Below are positions 22,531-33,589 of a stretch of 64,000 bases of DNA, one piece after another; positions within the stretch are counted from its first letter, which is position 1; each line of letters starts with the position of its first letter. The notes under the pieces were generated by a model. It saw only the letters and a list, made by a program, of their open reading frames with translations. It was not told the origin of the DNA and did no database searches. Made by a program: the position numbers and the translations under genes. Source of the DNA: Ziziphus jujuba (taxonomy: Eukaryota > Streptophyta > Magnoliopsida > Rosales > Rhamnaceae); the NCBI RefSeq assembly GCF_031755915.1, contig NC_083387.1, positions 4,058,501-4,122,500 of the forward strand, in the 5' to 3' direction.

Positions 22531-24631
22531 AAGTTGGGGTCTTTAAAAAAGATTAGTATCTTCTAAAACTTTCGTCGCTGTAGGCTTCATTGATATCAAA
22601 TATCGTATTGGGTGCCTGTGGTTTGGGTTTACCATTTATGTGCTTGTTTGCTACTTATCCAAAGAAAGAATTTTATTTTTGATGATTTATTATTAGTAAT
22701 TTGTGTGGATAATTAGGGTCTCATAATCTATTGTGTCGACCAAATCATTATTTATTTAAGATTTCTATATGGAATATAACATCATATATAACTAAGGGTC
22801 TTTTTTATATATATATATAATTAAATATTAATTACACTTTAGTATTTTAAAATTTTAGTATTTGATAATTTAGGTCATCAATTTTCAAAAGTAGTGATTT
22901 AGATTTTAATTTTTCAGTTTGTTGTAGATTAATCCAATTTCAATTTAGAGATTACACAAATCCACAATAAAGTGAAAAATTAAAAACTTAAATGGTAACT
23001 TTTAAAAATTAAGAACCTAAATTATAAATTTCTATTTATTTTTCTTTACAAAATAATAATAGCATAAATAATTTTATTAATTTTCGTCACAGCCTCACTG
23101 GATTAGCAATAGTAATAAAAATAATAACAATAATAACAAGTTAAATTATCAATTATCCCAAAAATTTTATTCGGAAATGGATTATTATTTATTTTATACT
23201 ATTTCTCTAATACTTCTCACAGTCACATGGATGTCAAATCATAGATGTCAATTTTTTATTTTTTTTTAATTTGAATCTTTATATGTGTTTTATTTTTATT
23301 TTTTAACAAAAAAATCTTTAATTCTAATATAAAGTTAAAATTACCACTTCTCCCTGTAATTTAAACTATTGCAAGGTGGGTAATCATTTTTCCCTTTTTT
23401 GTTTTTTTTTTCTTTTTTGGTACTTTTTCCCTAACAAAATCCAATGCATGTGGAAAAACAGTATTGGATGGATGCGGTTTTCTTACCAATAGAACAAGTT
23501 GAACAACTGACGATCAAGCACGCAACTGCATAATATATAAAGACAAAGAAAAAGAGCTTACAGAAAAAAGGAACCCTTAGATGGAATATTAAGAACATTG
23601 AGATCCTTTAACCAATAAAATTCAAACTATTTCGGAATCTCTTCCAACAAAGTTAATTAAAATTACAAAAACCCATGCATTTCTTTACACCCATATATAG
23701 AATCTATAAATGTCTTATTCATAACATATAGTATATAGTTAATTATAGTTTATAAATATATACCTATATGAATCCAATATATATGTTTGAGAACTTTCTC
23801 TTTAGAATATTTATGTTTTCCTCTTTTTGATACTTTGATTATTTGGATGACTCGGCGTGCATCTATTGGGTCCATCTGCTCCAAACCTACCAAATGGATC
23901 AAACAAGTTGAAAAAACAACAGAATGTCAAAATCACAACTAACATTATCACAATATACACAAATCATATTAAAATTTTTCTAATGGGTTTGTATCAGTTT
24001 AGTCTAGATTGCTTTATAGATCAGAGACTCTCCAAATGTTACTAAATGAATTAATTTCAATATCTTTTTAGAATTACTTTTAATGTATAGCTGACACCAA
24101 ATTAGATTCGGGAGTATCAAGTCTCTGACAAATGGCAATATTCCATGTTTATAAAGCAATTTAAATATAAAATATAACCAAAAATACAAAGGTAAAAAAG
24201 ATCAAAAGAGATATAGTTATAATTGAATAGAGTAGAGTCACATGACTTTGTTTTGGTAGAGAGATGTTTTCTTTCCTTTCTCCTAAATGTGCTACGAAGC
24301 ATGGAAATGGTCCCCCATTAAACTATTTGTGTTTTGCACTCTTTTTTGGTTCATGTATGATGTGAGAAAGAGAAAGAGAGAGAGAGAGAGAGAGACCCAC
24401 CTAAAGTAGATAAAAGCATATAGGTGAATTTTACAACAGATCACTAGCTTGTCTGCATGGTGTTGGCGTGGGCATGATAATATTCAGTTTGTCTTATATT
24501 GGACCACTGCCATCTGTGTGTTTTCATTTTTTTTTTTTTTCCCTTTTTTTTTCACTTAATTAATTAGTAACAAAATCACCATAATTTAAAAACAATAATA
24601 ATAATAATATAAACAATCAACCCTCAGTGCT

Positions 24632-24657
24632 GAGACATTCTGGCCCTCTATTTATAT
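24632..24657 (+). promoter_or_regulatory. candidate AuxRE and TATA box of second MIR167 gene
   Basis: GAGACA (24632-24637) is the reverse of the canonical auxin response element TGTCTC. It is followed at 24651 by a TATA-like TTTATAT in the context CTCTATTTATATCCC. The mature miR167 lies about 180 bases downstream, after a CT-rich leader. Spacing fits a core promoter; function is inferred. Confidence 0.4.
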
Positions 24658-24704
24658 CCCTCTCCTCTATATCTTCTCCATTATAGCATATCCTACTGAA
24701 ATAT

Positions 24705-24728
24705 AGTCACAGATCTCTCTTTCTTTCC

Positions 24729-24770
<42 letters not shown>

Positions 24771-24797
24771 CTCTCTCTCTTCCTCTCTCTTTCTCTC
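24705..24797 (+). repeat. CT-rich microsatellite in MIR167 copy 2 leader
   Basis: Almost pure pyrimidine tract of CT repeats with a few interruptions, between the candidate TATA box and the hairpin. CT tracts just downstream of transcription starts are common in plant leaders. Confidence 0.85.
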
Positions 24798-24825
24798 AAT
24801 CTCATGGCTTAGCCTGCATATCGTG

Positions 24826-24926
24826 CACCAGTTGCAGTTGAAGCTGCCAGCATGATCTAAACTTCCCTATACGAGCGAATCAATCAAGGAAAGATCAGAT
24901 CATGTGGTAGCTTCACCTGTTGATGG
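24826..24926 (+). ncRNA. MIR167: MIR167 precursor, copy 2
   Basis: Mature miR167 at 24839-24859 is identical to that in copy 1. The star strand at about 24898-24918 begins GATCATGTGGTAGCTTCACC. The duplex is nearly perfect: TGAAGCT-CCA-CATGATCT pairs with one mismatch and one single-base bulge. The stem extends outward (CCAGTTGCAG opposite CCTGTTGATGG), with a loop of about 38 bases. The short, tight foldback is the canonical MIR167a/b form, and differs from the longer loop of copy 1. Star sequences of the two copies differ, so their products could be told apart in small-RNA data. Confidence 0.95.
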
Positions 24927-26389
24927 ATCACGAAAATCCCCTATATACATAAATTCCATATCTATTTTCTTTCAAAGTGTTTTTTTTTTGGTTAATTTGC
25001 TCATTTGGGTTTTACCAGGAAACTCCATGGTCCAAGGTGATTTCTAATTTTCACCATTTGGGTACCATTTCAAGGTTACTGTTATATCTCAGGGCTTTTT
25101 TGCACATTATTTATTTATTTATTTATTTTTCTTTTAACTTCAATTTTAAACTCTTTGTACTTTGATTTTCCCTAAATTTTATCAACTAGCAAGAATTAAT
25201 TTGATTGTTCATTATTATGTTGCTTTTTGAGGAGCTCTATATAGCTGAAGTTTCTCAGTTCATGCTCTCTCAAGCTTCTCCTAGTTTGTCCAGTTGAGTT
25301 CAAATAGTCCTAATATAACTAGACCAAATTAAGAGAATCTTGAGCTATATTTGAAAAAATGGTAAATATATTATAACATATGTGAGGGTACTTATCTTTT
25401 TTTCATTTTTGTTTTTGTGTAGGAATTATGCTGGGGAATCTTAACAGAGGGTAGAGATATGAGTGTTAGGGTTTTGAGTGACAGAATTTCAACTGTCTAA
25501 ACATGGTTGGTGCTTTTGAGATCCAATCTTATCCCTCATGCATTAGAGAAGAGCCCTTTACCTCCCTTTTTGTATAGTTTACGATAGTTTTTTATTGGCT
25601 GTACCGTTACATTTTTTTAATAGGGTTAAGTTTATTGGTTTTATTAAACAACAATTTAAAACGACACCCATCCACCATAAACAACATGTAAGTACTGGTA
25701 AAAAGGAAAAAAGGGAAAAAGCCAACTTGAATCTTCGTGGCCTCCAATATTAAAAAGCTTTAATCAGTGTGTATATATATATTGTTGATTATTGATTTTT
25801 TTTTTTTTCAATTAACCAAGTCTCTGGATATCTTTGTTTAATCTTTGAAATCATGAAAGTGATTAAGAAATTATTTTATTAAGATAATCTGCTATTGAAT
25901 CTGAGATTCTTGTTGAGAACATTTAAGTATTAGACTTTGCTTGTCTTTCTTGTAATCTTGTTAATTGTTAAGGTTTTTCTAAGAAGGCCTTGAGCTGTGC
26001 GTTTTAAGACCTTCGTAGAGTTGTTAATCCTTTCTTCTTTTCCTCCTCCAATAGGCATCCAAATATTAGTGCCTAATAAATCATATGCTCCCGAATTTGC
26101 GAAGCTTGGAGCAAAAGCCAAAGTATTATTTTAAGTGGGGTAGACAATAAAGTTATCTTTAATTGGCATCTAAAGCATTTCATTATTTTTTTAACTTTCA
26201 TTTAGGTGGAATCATATTTAAATATCATTTCTGATATTTGGAGTGTAGAATTACTTTTTTTTTTTTGCTGGTACGTTAAGGGGAAATAACTTTTTGCCCG
26301 AAGGAAAAAGGATACTATTTTAACAAATTACTTTAAAATAAATGGGTTTTACTAAAGCACTTTTTTGAGTGCAATTCTAATACCTTGTT

Positions 26390-26457
<68 letters not shown>

Positions 26458-29400
26458 TTGAGAAGTCAAAAGTAGTTTTTAAGGTTTAAAATTATTTAGA
26501 TAATTTTTTTAAAGGTACATGTTTCAAACATTAGAAGAGTTTTTAATCAAACTAATAAAGAGTAATTTTTCAAAGAACTACTTTTGGAGATACAGAAATA
26601 AAATATATTCTAAACAAAGTTTAATTTAAGGGTTAAATATACTTTGCTATCATCTAATTTGGTAAAGTTTATTTTTGTGTTTCTAAATTTTTATTTTTAT
26701 GCATTTGATACTTTTTAAATTTCAAAAAGTTCATTATTAATAAGTTCATCCATTTTTTAACACTAAATCTATTTTTAAATTTTTTATCATTACTTCATCC
26801 CAAAATAATTTAAAATTCATTATTTAATGGACAAATAAGCATTAGAAGGGGAAAAAAAAACAAAGAATTTAGGGTAAAAAAATGGATAAACCATTAGGGT
26901 TCAATTATATTTAATGGTTTGTTATTAAAATGCAACTTTTTGAAATCTAAAAGGTATCAAAATGCAAAGCAAAAAAAATTATAAAGACCCTAGTATAAAC
27001 TTTGCCCATTTTATAAGATAGTAAGTGTATTTAACCCTTAATTTAATCATTGCTTTTATTATCTATAGCTCATATACATAGCTCATATATTTAAGTATAA
27101 AATGGTTACTATTGCATCTAAATACGTGCCTCACAGCTTCACAGAACTGTTTCGATCAAATTTATTTATAAAAAAAACAAAAATTCATTCAAATTCGCGA
27201 CTTAAGATAACGTAATATCAATTTGATATATCATTGACATATTTTGGTTTTTTTTTTTTTTTTTTTTTTTGGGTTAATGTTTAGAGTACAAAGCTAGTAA
27301 AAACAAAAAAAAGATCGATTGAATGCATATAATTAAGACTACAAAATTATTAGTGCTGATATCAATTTCATGTGAACTAAACATTGGAGAACATTATTTT
27401 GGGACCAAGAATCAGAAGAGAAATAAAAATTAAATTGTGCCCTTTAATTATTTCTATATATACTCTTTTTTAAGTCGCCAATGATAAGATTGGATCTGTT
27501 ACATGGCATTCATTAATTGGATGCTTTCACAGTTTGGAAGAAAATGATTGACACCGAAAAAGAAAAAAGTGATGGTCATGTCGAGTAACATATGGACATT
27601 AATTATCAGGGGAATAATTTTCTGTTTTTTTAAAAAAAAAAAAATTATAAGATTAACACTTCACTTTTCGGAATGTTGACCCAAAAAAAAAAAAAAAATC
27701 ATTTTTGGAGAGAGAAATAATTTTTAAAAAAAAATTAATACAATTTAAGGAAGATAAGAATTTTATTTAAATTAAAGTTTGAATCTGTTCAATAATTTTA
27801 TTATTAGACCAAATAAAAAGTTAAATATTTTTTATTATGTACATATTTAAATTAATCTTAACGACTAAAAATAATCAATATTTTTTTCGATTGAATGAAT
27901 ATGGTATTTTGTCCAATCATAATTTCTCTCTGTTTACGGCATCTCCATAACACTTTTTAAAAATATTATATTCTTTATTTTTATAATTTTGATGGGCTCT
28001 TTAAATTAAGAATTAAAATAAATAGTAGAACTTGGCTCTCCAAATATAGAGCATCGAATTCATTTTTTATATAAAAAATCTTACTATTTATTTTTTAAAA
28101 TTATTTAATATATTTTTTATTTTAAAAATTATGCTTTTAAAATAAAAAATAATTAAGATGCTCTCAAATCTTCTTTTTATTTCTCTGTAGTTAAGTGAAA
28201 ATATTATCTAATATATAGATAATGTTACCAAATTATGAAAAAATAATATTAAACCAAACATGTTAATTTATGAATGATGTTACTATTTATTTTATAGATT
28301 GCATTACCTACTTTAAGAATTATATTACCTAATTGGAACATATGTATCCAGTTTTAGAGGATTGTTTCAATCGAATCTTTTAAGAGGTCGTAGTGTATAA
28401 TTTCCGATTTTTTATTCCAACATTAAGAAAATATTTGATTTTGCTGACGAAAACAGATTTAAAGTTCTTAGATATATGAACAATAAGTTTTCTCTATGCT
28501 GATAAATAAATTTTCAAAATTAACTTTATTTTCTATCCATGGATTTTTCTTGAAGCCGAAAGTATGAAGTATTGATTTGTACAAAACAAACAAATAAATA
28601 AAGGGTGAAGTATTAGGAAGGGGAAAAAGTAAAATAAAAAGCGTGTAATGTAGGATTTTGTGGGTGGGGGGTGGTTGTGTGTGTTGTGTTTTGCGTTTTG
28701 CCACGTGAGTTAGTTTTCTGCTGGCATCCCCGGGCGAAGTGTTTGTGGGTAGGTCTGCACGGGGTCGAATAAGAAGCCAAGTACGGCTTAAAGCAAAGAG
28801 CAGTGACTGTTTCTTTGCTAAGTGAGTTTTCCTCTTTTATTGCTTTTTCTGATTCTCTACGCCTACATTTATGCCATGAATGCCACATGTTTGATTTATA
28901 TTTCTTTGATATCTTCCTAATCAACGACCATTCCAGTCAAAACTGGTTGCTTTGAATTGAATATATTTTGGTGCCCTTTGCATGTATATGCCTAAAATTA
29001 CTCAAAATTTAATACATATTGTCTAATTTCAATTCGTGGGGTTGCTCATTTAGACTGCCTTTTTCTTGACAATCTTGTTGAATACTGTAGAATTGTAACC
29101 TTCAATTTTCCAGAATTGAAGGTCCTTCATTCAACGATGTGGAATAATTATTTTGTAATTTGGCAAAAATCCACTGGTATTGAAGGTTTTTTTTCTCTTC
29201 TTTTTTTTCCCTGATAATCTCTTTTGGGTACTCAGAAGAGTCCATGTGCAAAGTTCACTGATTTTCAATGTGTTTTAATCATGCTGAAGTGTTTGAGAAA
29301 ATCTCATATTTGATTTTATTTAGGAAGTCTCTCTGTGTGCACAAACTGGGATTTTCTTGTTAGTCTAGATTGCCGCCCCTTCAGTAAGACCCATGATTTA

Positions 29401-30293
29401 TATTTCCAATACAGAGTGAAAAAGTGCTGATTCCATTTCAGTCGCGTTTGAGATTTATAGTTTCTTAAACTTTCTTTGTTTGGAATAACAAAATGAAGTA
29501 AAAATTGATTCTTTTTAGCTGTGGATAAGATATATAGCATTATCAAGATGACTGTCCAAAGCAAAGCAACATCATTTTATGGAGGCATTACCAATGTTTA
29601 AACCGGTAATTCCATTTTTGGGGAACACTCCTGGAAGGGGAAGAAATCACATAAAAAAGAATTTGAAGCCAACTTCACCACGTGAAATGAATATACAATA
29701 ATAGATACATACAGGGAAATAATATTAGTCTCTAAACAAAACGCATGATAATCTGCAAAAGAAAACAAATTTTCCTATTCCTATTTGATACGACTACAGA
29801 TTTAATAGAGGAAGCCCTGTCCAATTTCAAAACAGAGTCCAAACCAAGAGTTAGCCAAAAACCTATTCACCACCCCCAAAAGAATACTTTTCTCTCTCAC
29901 ACACAACACATTGAGTTAGTATGTATGCAGCATAATGATAAGGTTCTTTTACTGCTCAAGCTGTTCTCGTGTAGCACTTTGTTGGTTCCATGGATATCCA
30001 AACTGATATGGCAGCAATTGGCGGTGTCCATCTCAGCCCATGACGCAGGGGATGAGACGGGCCAGATAGTCCCAATTGATTGGGATTAAAACACTGTTTA
30101 ATATAAGTTGTCCCGATTTCAAATTGTAAAACCGAACATCAGACTGGGATACAGTCCCTTTCAATACTGGCCAATCCCCTTACCAAACACACCCTAAAGG
30201 ACCTAATTTTGCCCAAAAGTTTATTGGGGCATAACCTTTTCGAAGACCCCACTGTTTCCCATATCCAATTTCTAAGTATGAATTGGAAGAGTT
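24927..30293. other. intergenic region, MIR167 copy 2 to Ca2+-ATPase
   Basis: No protein gene is recognisable on either strand. It holds the probable 3' part of the second pri-miRNA, a long TA tract (26392-26453), poly-T and poly-A runs (27245-27270, 27680-27700), and near 30230-30290 the likely 3' UTR of the ATPase, which reads toward this side. A motif TTACCAAACACACCCTAA at 30179-30196 looks like one terminus of a MITE, but no partner was found. Confidence 0.5.
26392..26453. repeat. TA microsatellite
   Basis: About 62 bases of uninterrupted TA repeat. Comparable tracts occur at 21844-21897, 43534-43575 and 57533-57580. Confidence 0.95.
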
Positions 30294-33200
30294 TTATAGG
30301 AATACAGACCTGAATTTTCTCTTGATTAAGCTGATGAATGGTTCTTCAATTACAGGAATGGACTTCACAACCCAAGCAATAGGCCAAGACACAGACCCCA
30401 TAGCAATGCAGAATAGCCACTGCCACCAGTTCAGATTCGTTGTATCAGCAAACTTCTTGAGGAACTCCACCATCACAACTTGCAGAACAATGGTTATCGC
30501 CACGATTCCTATAAACAGTCTGTTCCTATGGATCCCTTTGAACACATTCATCTTCTCCATACTCCTTGAATTGAACTCGTTGAAAACTTGGCAGAACACA
30601 AAAGTATTGAAAATCAGGGTGTCATTAACTGCCTTGGAGACATTGAAGATGGATTCACCTCCGAACTGCAATGTCAAGAGGATGGCTATTTGATATAGAG
30701 ATTGAAATAAAAGATTCCTCCACATGATATTTGTTATTAAGGGCTCGGTTCTTCCCACTGGAGGCCGCTTCATGAGCTCGTCACTCGGACGCTCTGTGGC
30801 CAAGGCCAGAGCACCCAGAGTGTCCATAATGAGATTCACCCATAGCAACTGAACTGCTGTTAAGGGAACCTCACCGGCTGAAACTGCAGCAACGAAGTTG
30901 ATGACAAGAGCTGCAACATTCACAGTGAGTTGAAATTGAATGAATTTCTGTATGTTATTGTAGACACATCTTCCCCACCTCAAAACCGTGGCCACAGAAC
31001 TGAAGTTATCGTCCAAGATTACGATATCTGAGCTTTCCTTGGCCACTTCAGTGCCTTGGATCCCCATGGAAAGTCCTATATCAGCTTCTTTCAGAGCAGG
31101 CGCATCGTTGGTTCCATCTCCGGTGACTGCAACCACATGTCCCTTCTGTTTCAAGCACTGTACCATCAAAAGCTTGTCGAATGGAGAGGATCTTGCCATT
31201 ACACGGATGTTATCCACCTTCTGCATTCTCTCTTCGTGCGTGCAGTTTCTGAATTCAACACCTTCTACTACTTCTCCATCGTTTACTTGCGTATTAGTCC
31301 CTAGTATTCCACATTCTGTTGCTATGGCTTTTGCAGTGAAAACGTTATCTCCGGTGATCATTTTGATTTCCACCCCAGCAAATTTGCAAACTTCTACGGC
31401 TTTCTTGACGTGCGGACGACAAGGATCCTTAAGACCAACTATTCCTAGCAAGGTCAAGCCGTCTTCTTTGAGCCTTCTATGAGTCTTTCCATCTTCATTG
31501 TACTCCATTTCTTGTTCAGAAATTTGGACATAGGCAAAGGCAATGCATCGGAGACTGCTAGCTGCCATGCCCTGGATGATATTCTCAAGATTACTTTTTA
31601 CATCGTCGTCTAAGGACTTTTCAGCTCCACTACTCTCACGATACCTAGAGCACATTGCTACAACCATCTCAGCAGCTCCTTTCCAGTGAACATAAATGGT
31701 GTTGTCCATTTTTTTCCTTAATAAGACCCCACTTCTTTTCTTCTCCGAGTTAAATGTTTCAACATGCATAACAACATAATTTTGATTTAGCTTATCCATT
31801 TCCATCCCCAGATCCAAAACAGCCCAAGAGAGAAGTGCTTTTTCAGTTGGACTGCCAGAAAATTCAGGTTCAGAACCAGATACGGGATTATAGACGCTAC
31901 CAGTTGTATTCAAACCAACCCCTTGATAGAACAATTCACGAACAACAGGTGAAATTGTATTTGTAGGTGAATTTTCCTCAATGGGTATGGGTTCTTGGCC
32001 AAGCCAAAACTTAGTCACTTTCATTTGATTCAATGTCAAGGTTCCAGTTTTATCAGTACAGATTATAGTTGCAGACCCCATAGTTTCACAAGCAGATAGT
32101 TTCCTGACCATTGCCTGATCAGCCATCATTCTTTTCATAGAATAAGCAAGTGTTAAAGTGACAGCAAGTGGCAAACCTTCAGGTATTGCCACCACAACAA
32201 TAGTCACTGCAGCAGCGACAATTTTCACTACAGCATTCAAAATATCATCTGTATCTGTTTTGCTACCGTTATACTCCCTATACCCATTCTCATCTTCCGT
32301 ATTCCCCGTGAAATAACGAATTAACAAAACTACAAGGACTAAAGAAGCGACTGTAAGGCCAACCTTTCCGATGGAAGTTGTAAGTTTGTCGAGGCGAGCT
32401 TGTAATGGTGTTCGTTCGTTCGAATCCCGAGTTATGGAGCTCATCATAGCTCCCCAAGCCGTGTTGATCCCAACGGAGGTCACCAGCATTCTTGCAGAGC
32501 CATCCACCACCTTTGATCCCGAGCTCAAGAAAGGATTGTCGACGGTGTCTATGTCCACATGATCACTCTCCCCTGTCATGCTGGATTCGTCTACCATCAA
32601 AGAATGTCCGTATAAGAACAGACCATCAGCTGGAATTTGATCACCTATATTAAGCAGCACAACATCTCCAACTACAATATCAAAGATGGAGATTTCTTGC
32701 CTTCTTCCTCCTCTGACTACATCAATCTTGATGTTGTCACTTATTTTGGACAACTTATGGAACTGGGTTTCCTGTCTGTAATTACTGGAAGCCGAACCAA
32801 CGACGACAAGAAACACAGCTACGAAAATACTCCCTCCTTCATACCAACCTTCCTCTGCGCCATGCTCTTTGATTCCAAAACCAAGAGCAAGCGCAGCACA
32901 GGCAAGTAGGATTACAATAGTGATGTCTTTAAAAGCGTCTGCGACGAAGTAAAAAAAATTCTTCGGCGGAGGCTTTGTGTAACTATTTGGTCCGAAAATC
33001 TGGCGCCGTTTGATAACTTCGTGACCATCATCGGGAACTCCGTTCTCGGGATCGATAGAGAGGCTGGTGGCAATGCTTCCTACTCCACCCAGTCCACGTA
33101 GAGTTTCCAAGTTCTTGCCTTTCACCATTTCTACGAGTCCTTCATGGTCAACCTTCTTTAGAATAGAACCAGTACCACCATCTTCTTGATCATCGTTGGT

Positions 33201-33458
33201 TAAAGTGGTGTCTGGTTTAACGTTGAGGGCGGTGAAAGGCTGAGGGGAATGAGGAGGAGGCTGAGAGCTCAAAATCTTGGTGATATTCTTGGGTGAAACT
33301 GATATAATCTCTTTGGGAAGCGATGATAGCATGAATAGTCGGGTAGCATAAATTTTTAAGTATGCCACGCGCCATCTTTTCTGGGCTCTGGTGAGGGTCG
33401 TGATATCAAGAAGCAATATGCTACAGCCATAGCGTGATTGATCACTGCTACTTGCCAT
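30294..33458 (-). CDS. ACA12: plasma-membrane autoinhibited Ca2+-ATPase, ACA12/ACA13 type
   Basis: Single-exon gene for a 1,054-residue P2B-type ATPase that exports cytosolic Ca2+ using ATP. The N-terminus has a basic amphipathic segment (RAQKRWRVAYLKIYATRLF, about residues 24-42), as in calmodulin-binding autoinhibitory domains of this family. Catalytic features are intact: TGES (295-298), PEGLP in TM4 (426-430), phosphorylated Asp in DKTGTLT (469), KGAAE (593-597), TGDN (702-705) and TGDGTNDAP (779-787). About ten hydrophobic helices are visible. The absence of introns and the sequence agree with the ACA12/ACA13 pair, whose Arabidopsis genes are also intronless, unlike other ACA genes. The chosen ATG is the first in the open frame. 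Members of this pair are known to be stress- or pathogen-induced; nothing here proves that. A CML gene lies 7 kb away, but a direct link is not implied. Confidence 0.93.
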   Translation of the reverse strand: MASSSDQSRYGCSILLLDITTLTRAQKRWRVAYLKIYATRLFMLSSLPKEIISVSPKNITKILSSQPPPHSPQPFTALNVKPDTTLTNDDQEDGGTGSILKKVDHEGLVEMVKGKNLETLRGLGGVGSIATSLSIDPENGVPDDGHEVIKRRQIFGPNSYTKPPPKNFFYFVADAFKDITIVILLACAALALGFGIKEHGAEEGWYEGGSIFVAVFLVVVGSASSNYRQETQFHKLSKISDNIKIDVVRGGRRQEISIFDIVVGDVVLLNIGDQIPADGLFLYGHSLMVDESSMTGESDHVDIDTVDNPFLSSGSKVVDGSARMLVTSVGINTAWGAMMSSITRDSNERTPLQARLDKLTTSIGKVGLTVASLVLVVLLIRYFTGNTEDENGYREYNGSKTDTDDILNAVVKIVAAAVTIVVVAIPEGLPLAVTLTLAYSMKRMMADQAMVRKLSACETMGSATIICTDKTGTLTLNQMKVTKFWLGQEPIPIEENSPTNTISPVVRELFYQGVGLNTTGSVYNPVSGSEPEFSGSPTEKALLSWAVLDLGMEMDKLNQNYVVMHVETFNSEKKRSGVLLRKKMDNTIYVHWKGAAEMVVAMCSRYRESSGAEKSLDDDVKSNLENIIQGMAASSLRCIAFAYVQISEQEMEYNEDGKTHRRLKEDGLTLLGIVGLKDPCRPHVKKAVEVCKFAGVEIKMITGDNVFTAKAIATECGILGTNTQVNDGEVVEGVEFRNCTHEERMQKVDNIRVMARSSPFDKLLMVQCLKQKGHVVAVTGDGTNDAPALKEADIGLSMGIQGTEVAKESSDIVILDDNFSSVATVLRWGRCVYNNIQKFIQFQLTVNVAALVINFVAAVSAGEVPLTAVQLLWVNLIMDTLGALALATERPSDELMKRPPVGRTEPLITNIMWRNLLFQSLYQIAILLTLQFGGESIFNVSKAVNDTLIFNTFVFCQVFNEFNSRSMEKMNVFKGIHRNRLFIGIVAITIVLQVVMVEFLKKFADTTNLNWWQWLFCIAMGSVSWPIAWVVKSIPVIEEPFISLIKRKFRSVFL

Positions 33459-33581
33459 TCTTTCTTCTTTTTTTCTTTTCTTCTTTTATTTTTTTTTTTT
33501 GGTTTGATGATATAATAAATCTCAACCGGGAAGATGGCAGCTGGGAAAGAACTTCATTCTAAACCAAGTTAGTCATTGTCC

Positions 33582-33589
33582 TTTTTATA
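33582..33589 (-). promoter_or_regulatory. candidate TATA box of Ca2+-ATPase gene
   Basis: On the minus strand CTATAAAAAG lies about 125 bases upstream of the ATPase ATG, a good TATA consensus with space for a leader of about 90 bases. Confidence 0.55.

Larger units (their letters stand above)
18147..24631. other. AT-rich intergenic region between the MIR167 genes
   Basis: No protein gene is recognisable. The first ~700 bases may belong to the first pri-miRNA. The rest is strongly AT-rich, with two tandem duplications (listed separately), a long TA tract (21844-21897) and a GA tract (24367-24393). From about 20580 to 21710 the sequence resembles degenerate non-autonomous repeat DNA, with many short TTAAT/ATTAA blocks. 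Confidence 0.5.

Noticed and set aside
30179..30196. MITE terminus TTACCAAACACACCCTAA
   Set aside because: No inverted partner found within the neighbouring 600 bases, so no element can be delimited.
30283..32909. Several plus-strand open frames inside the Ca2+-ATPase
   Set aside because: Shadows of the long minus-strand reading frame with no family resemblance.
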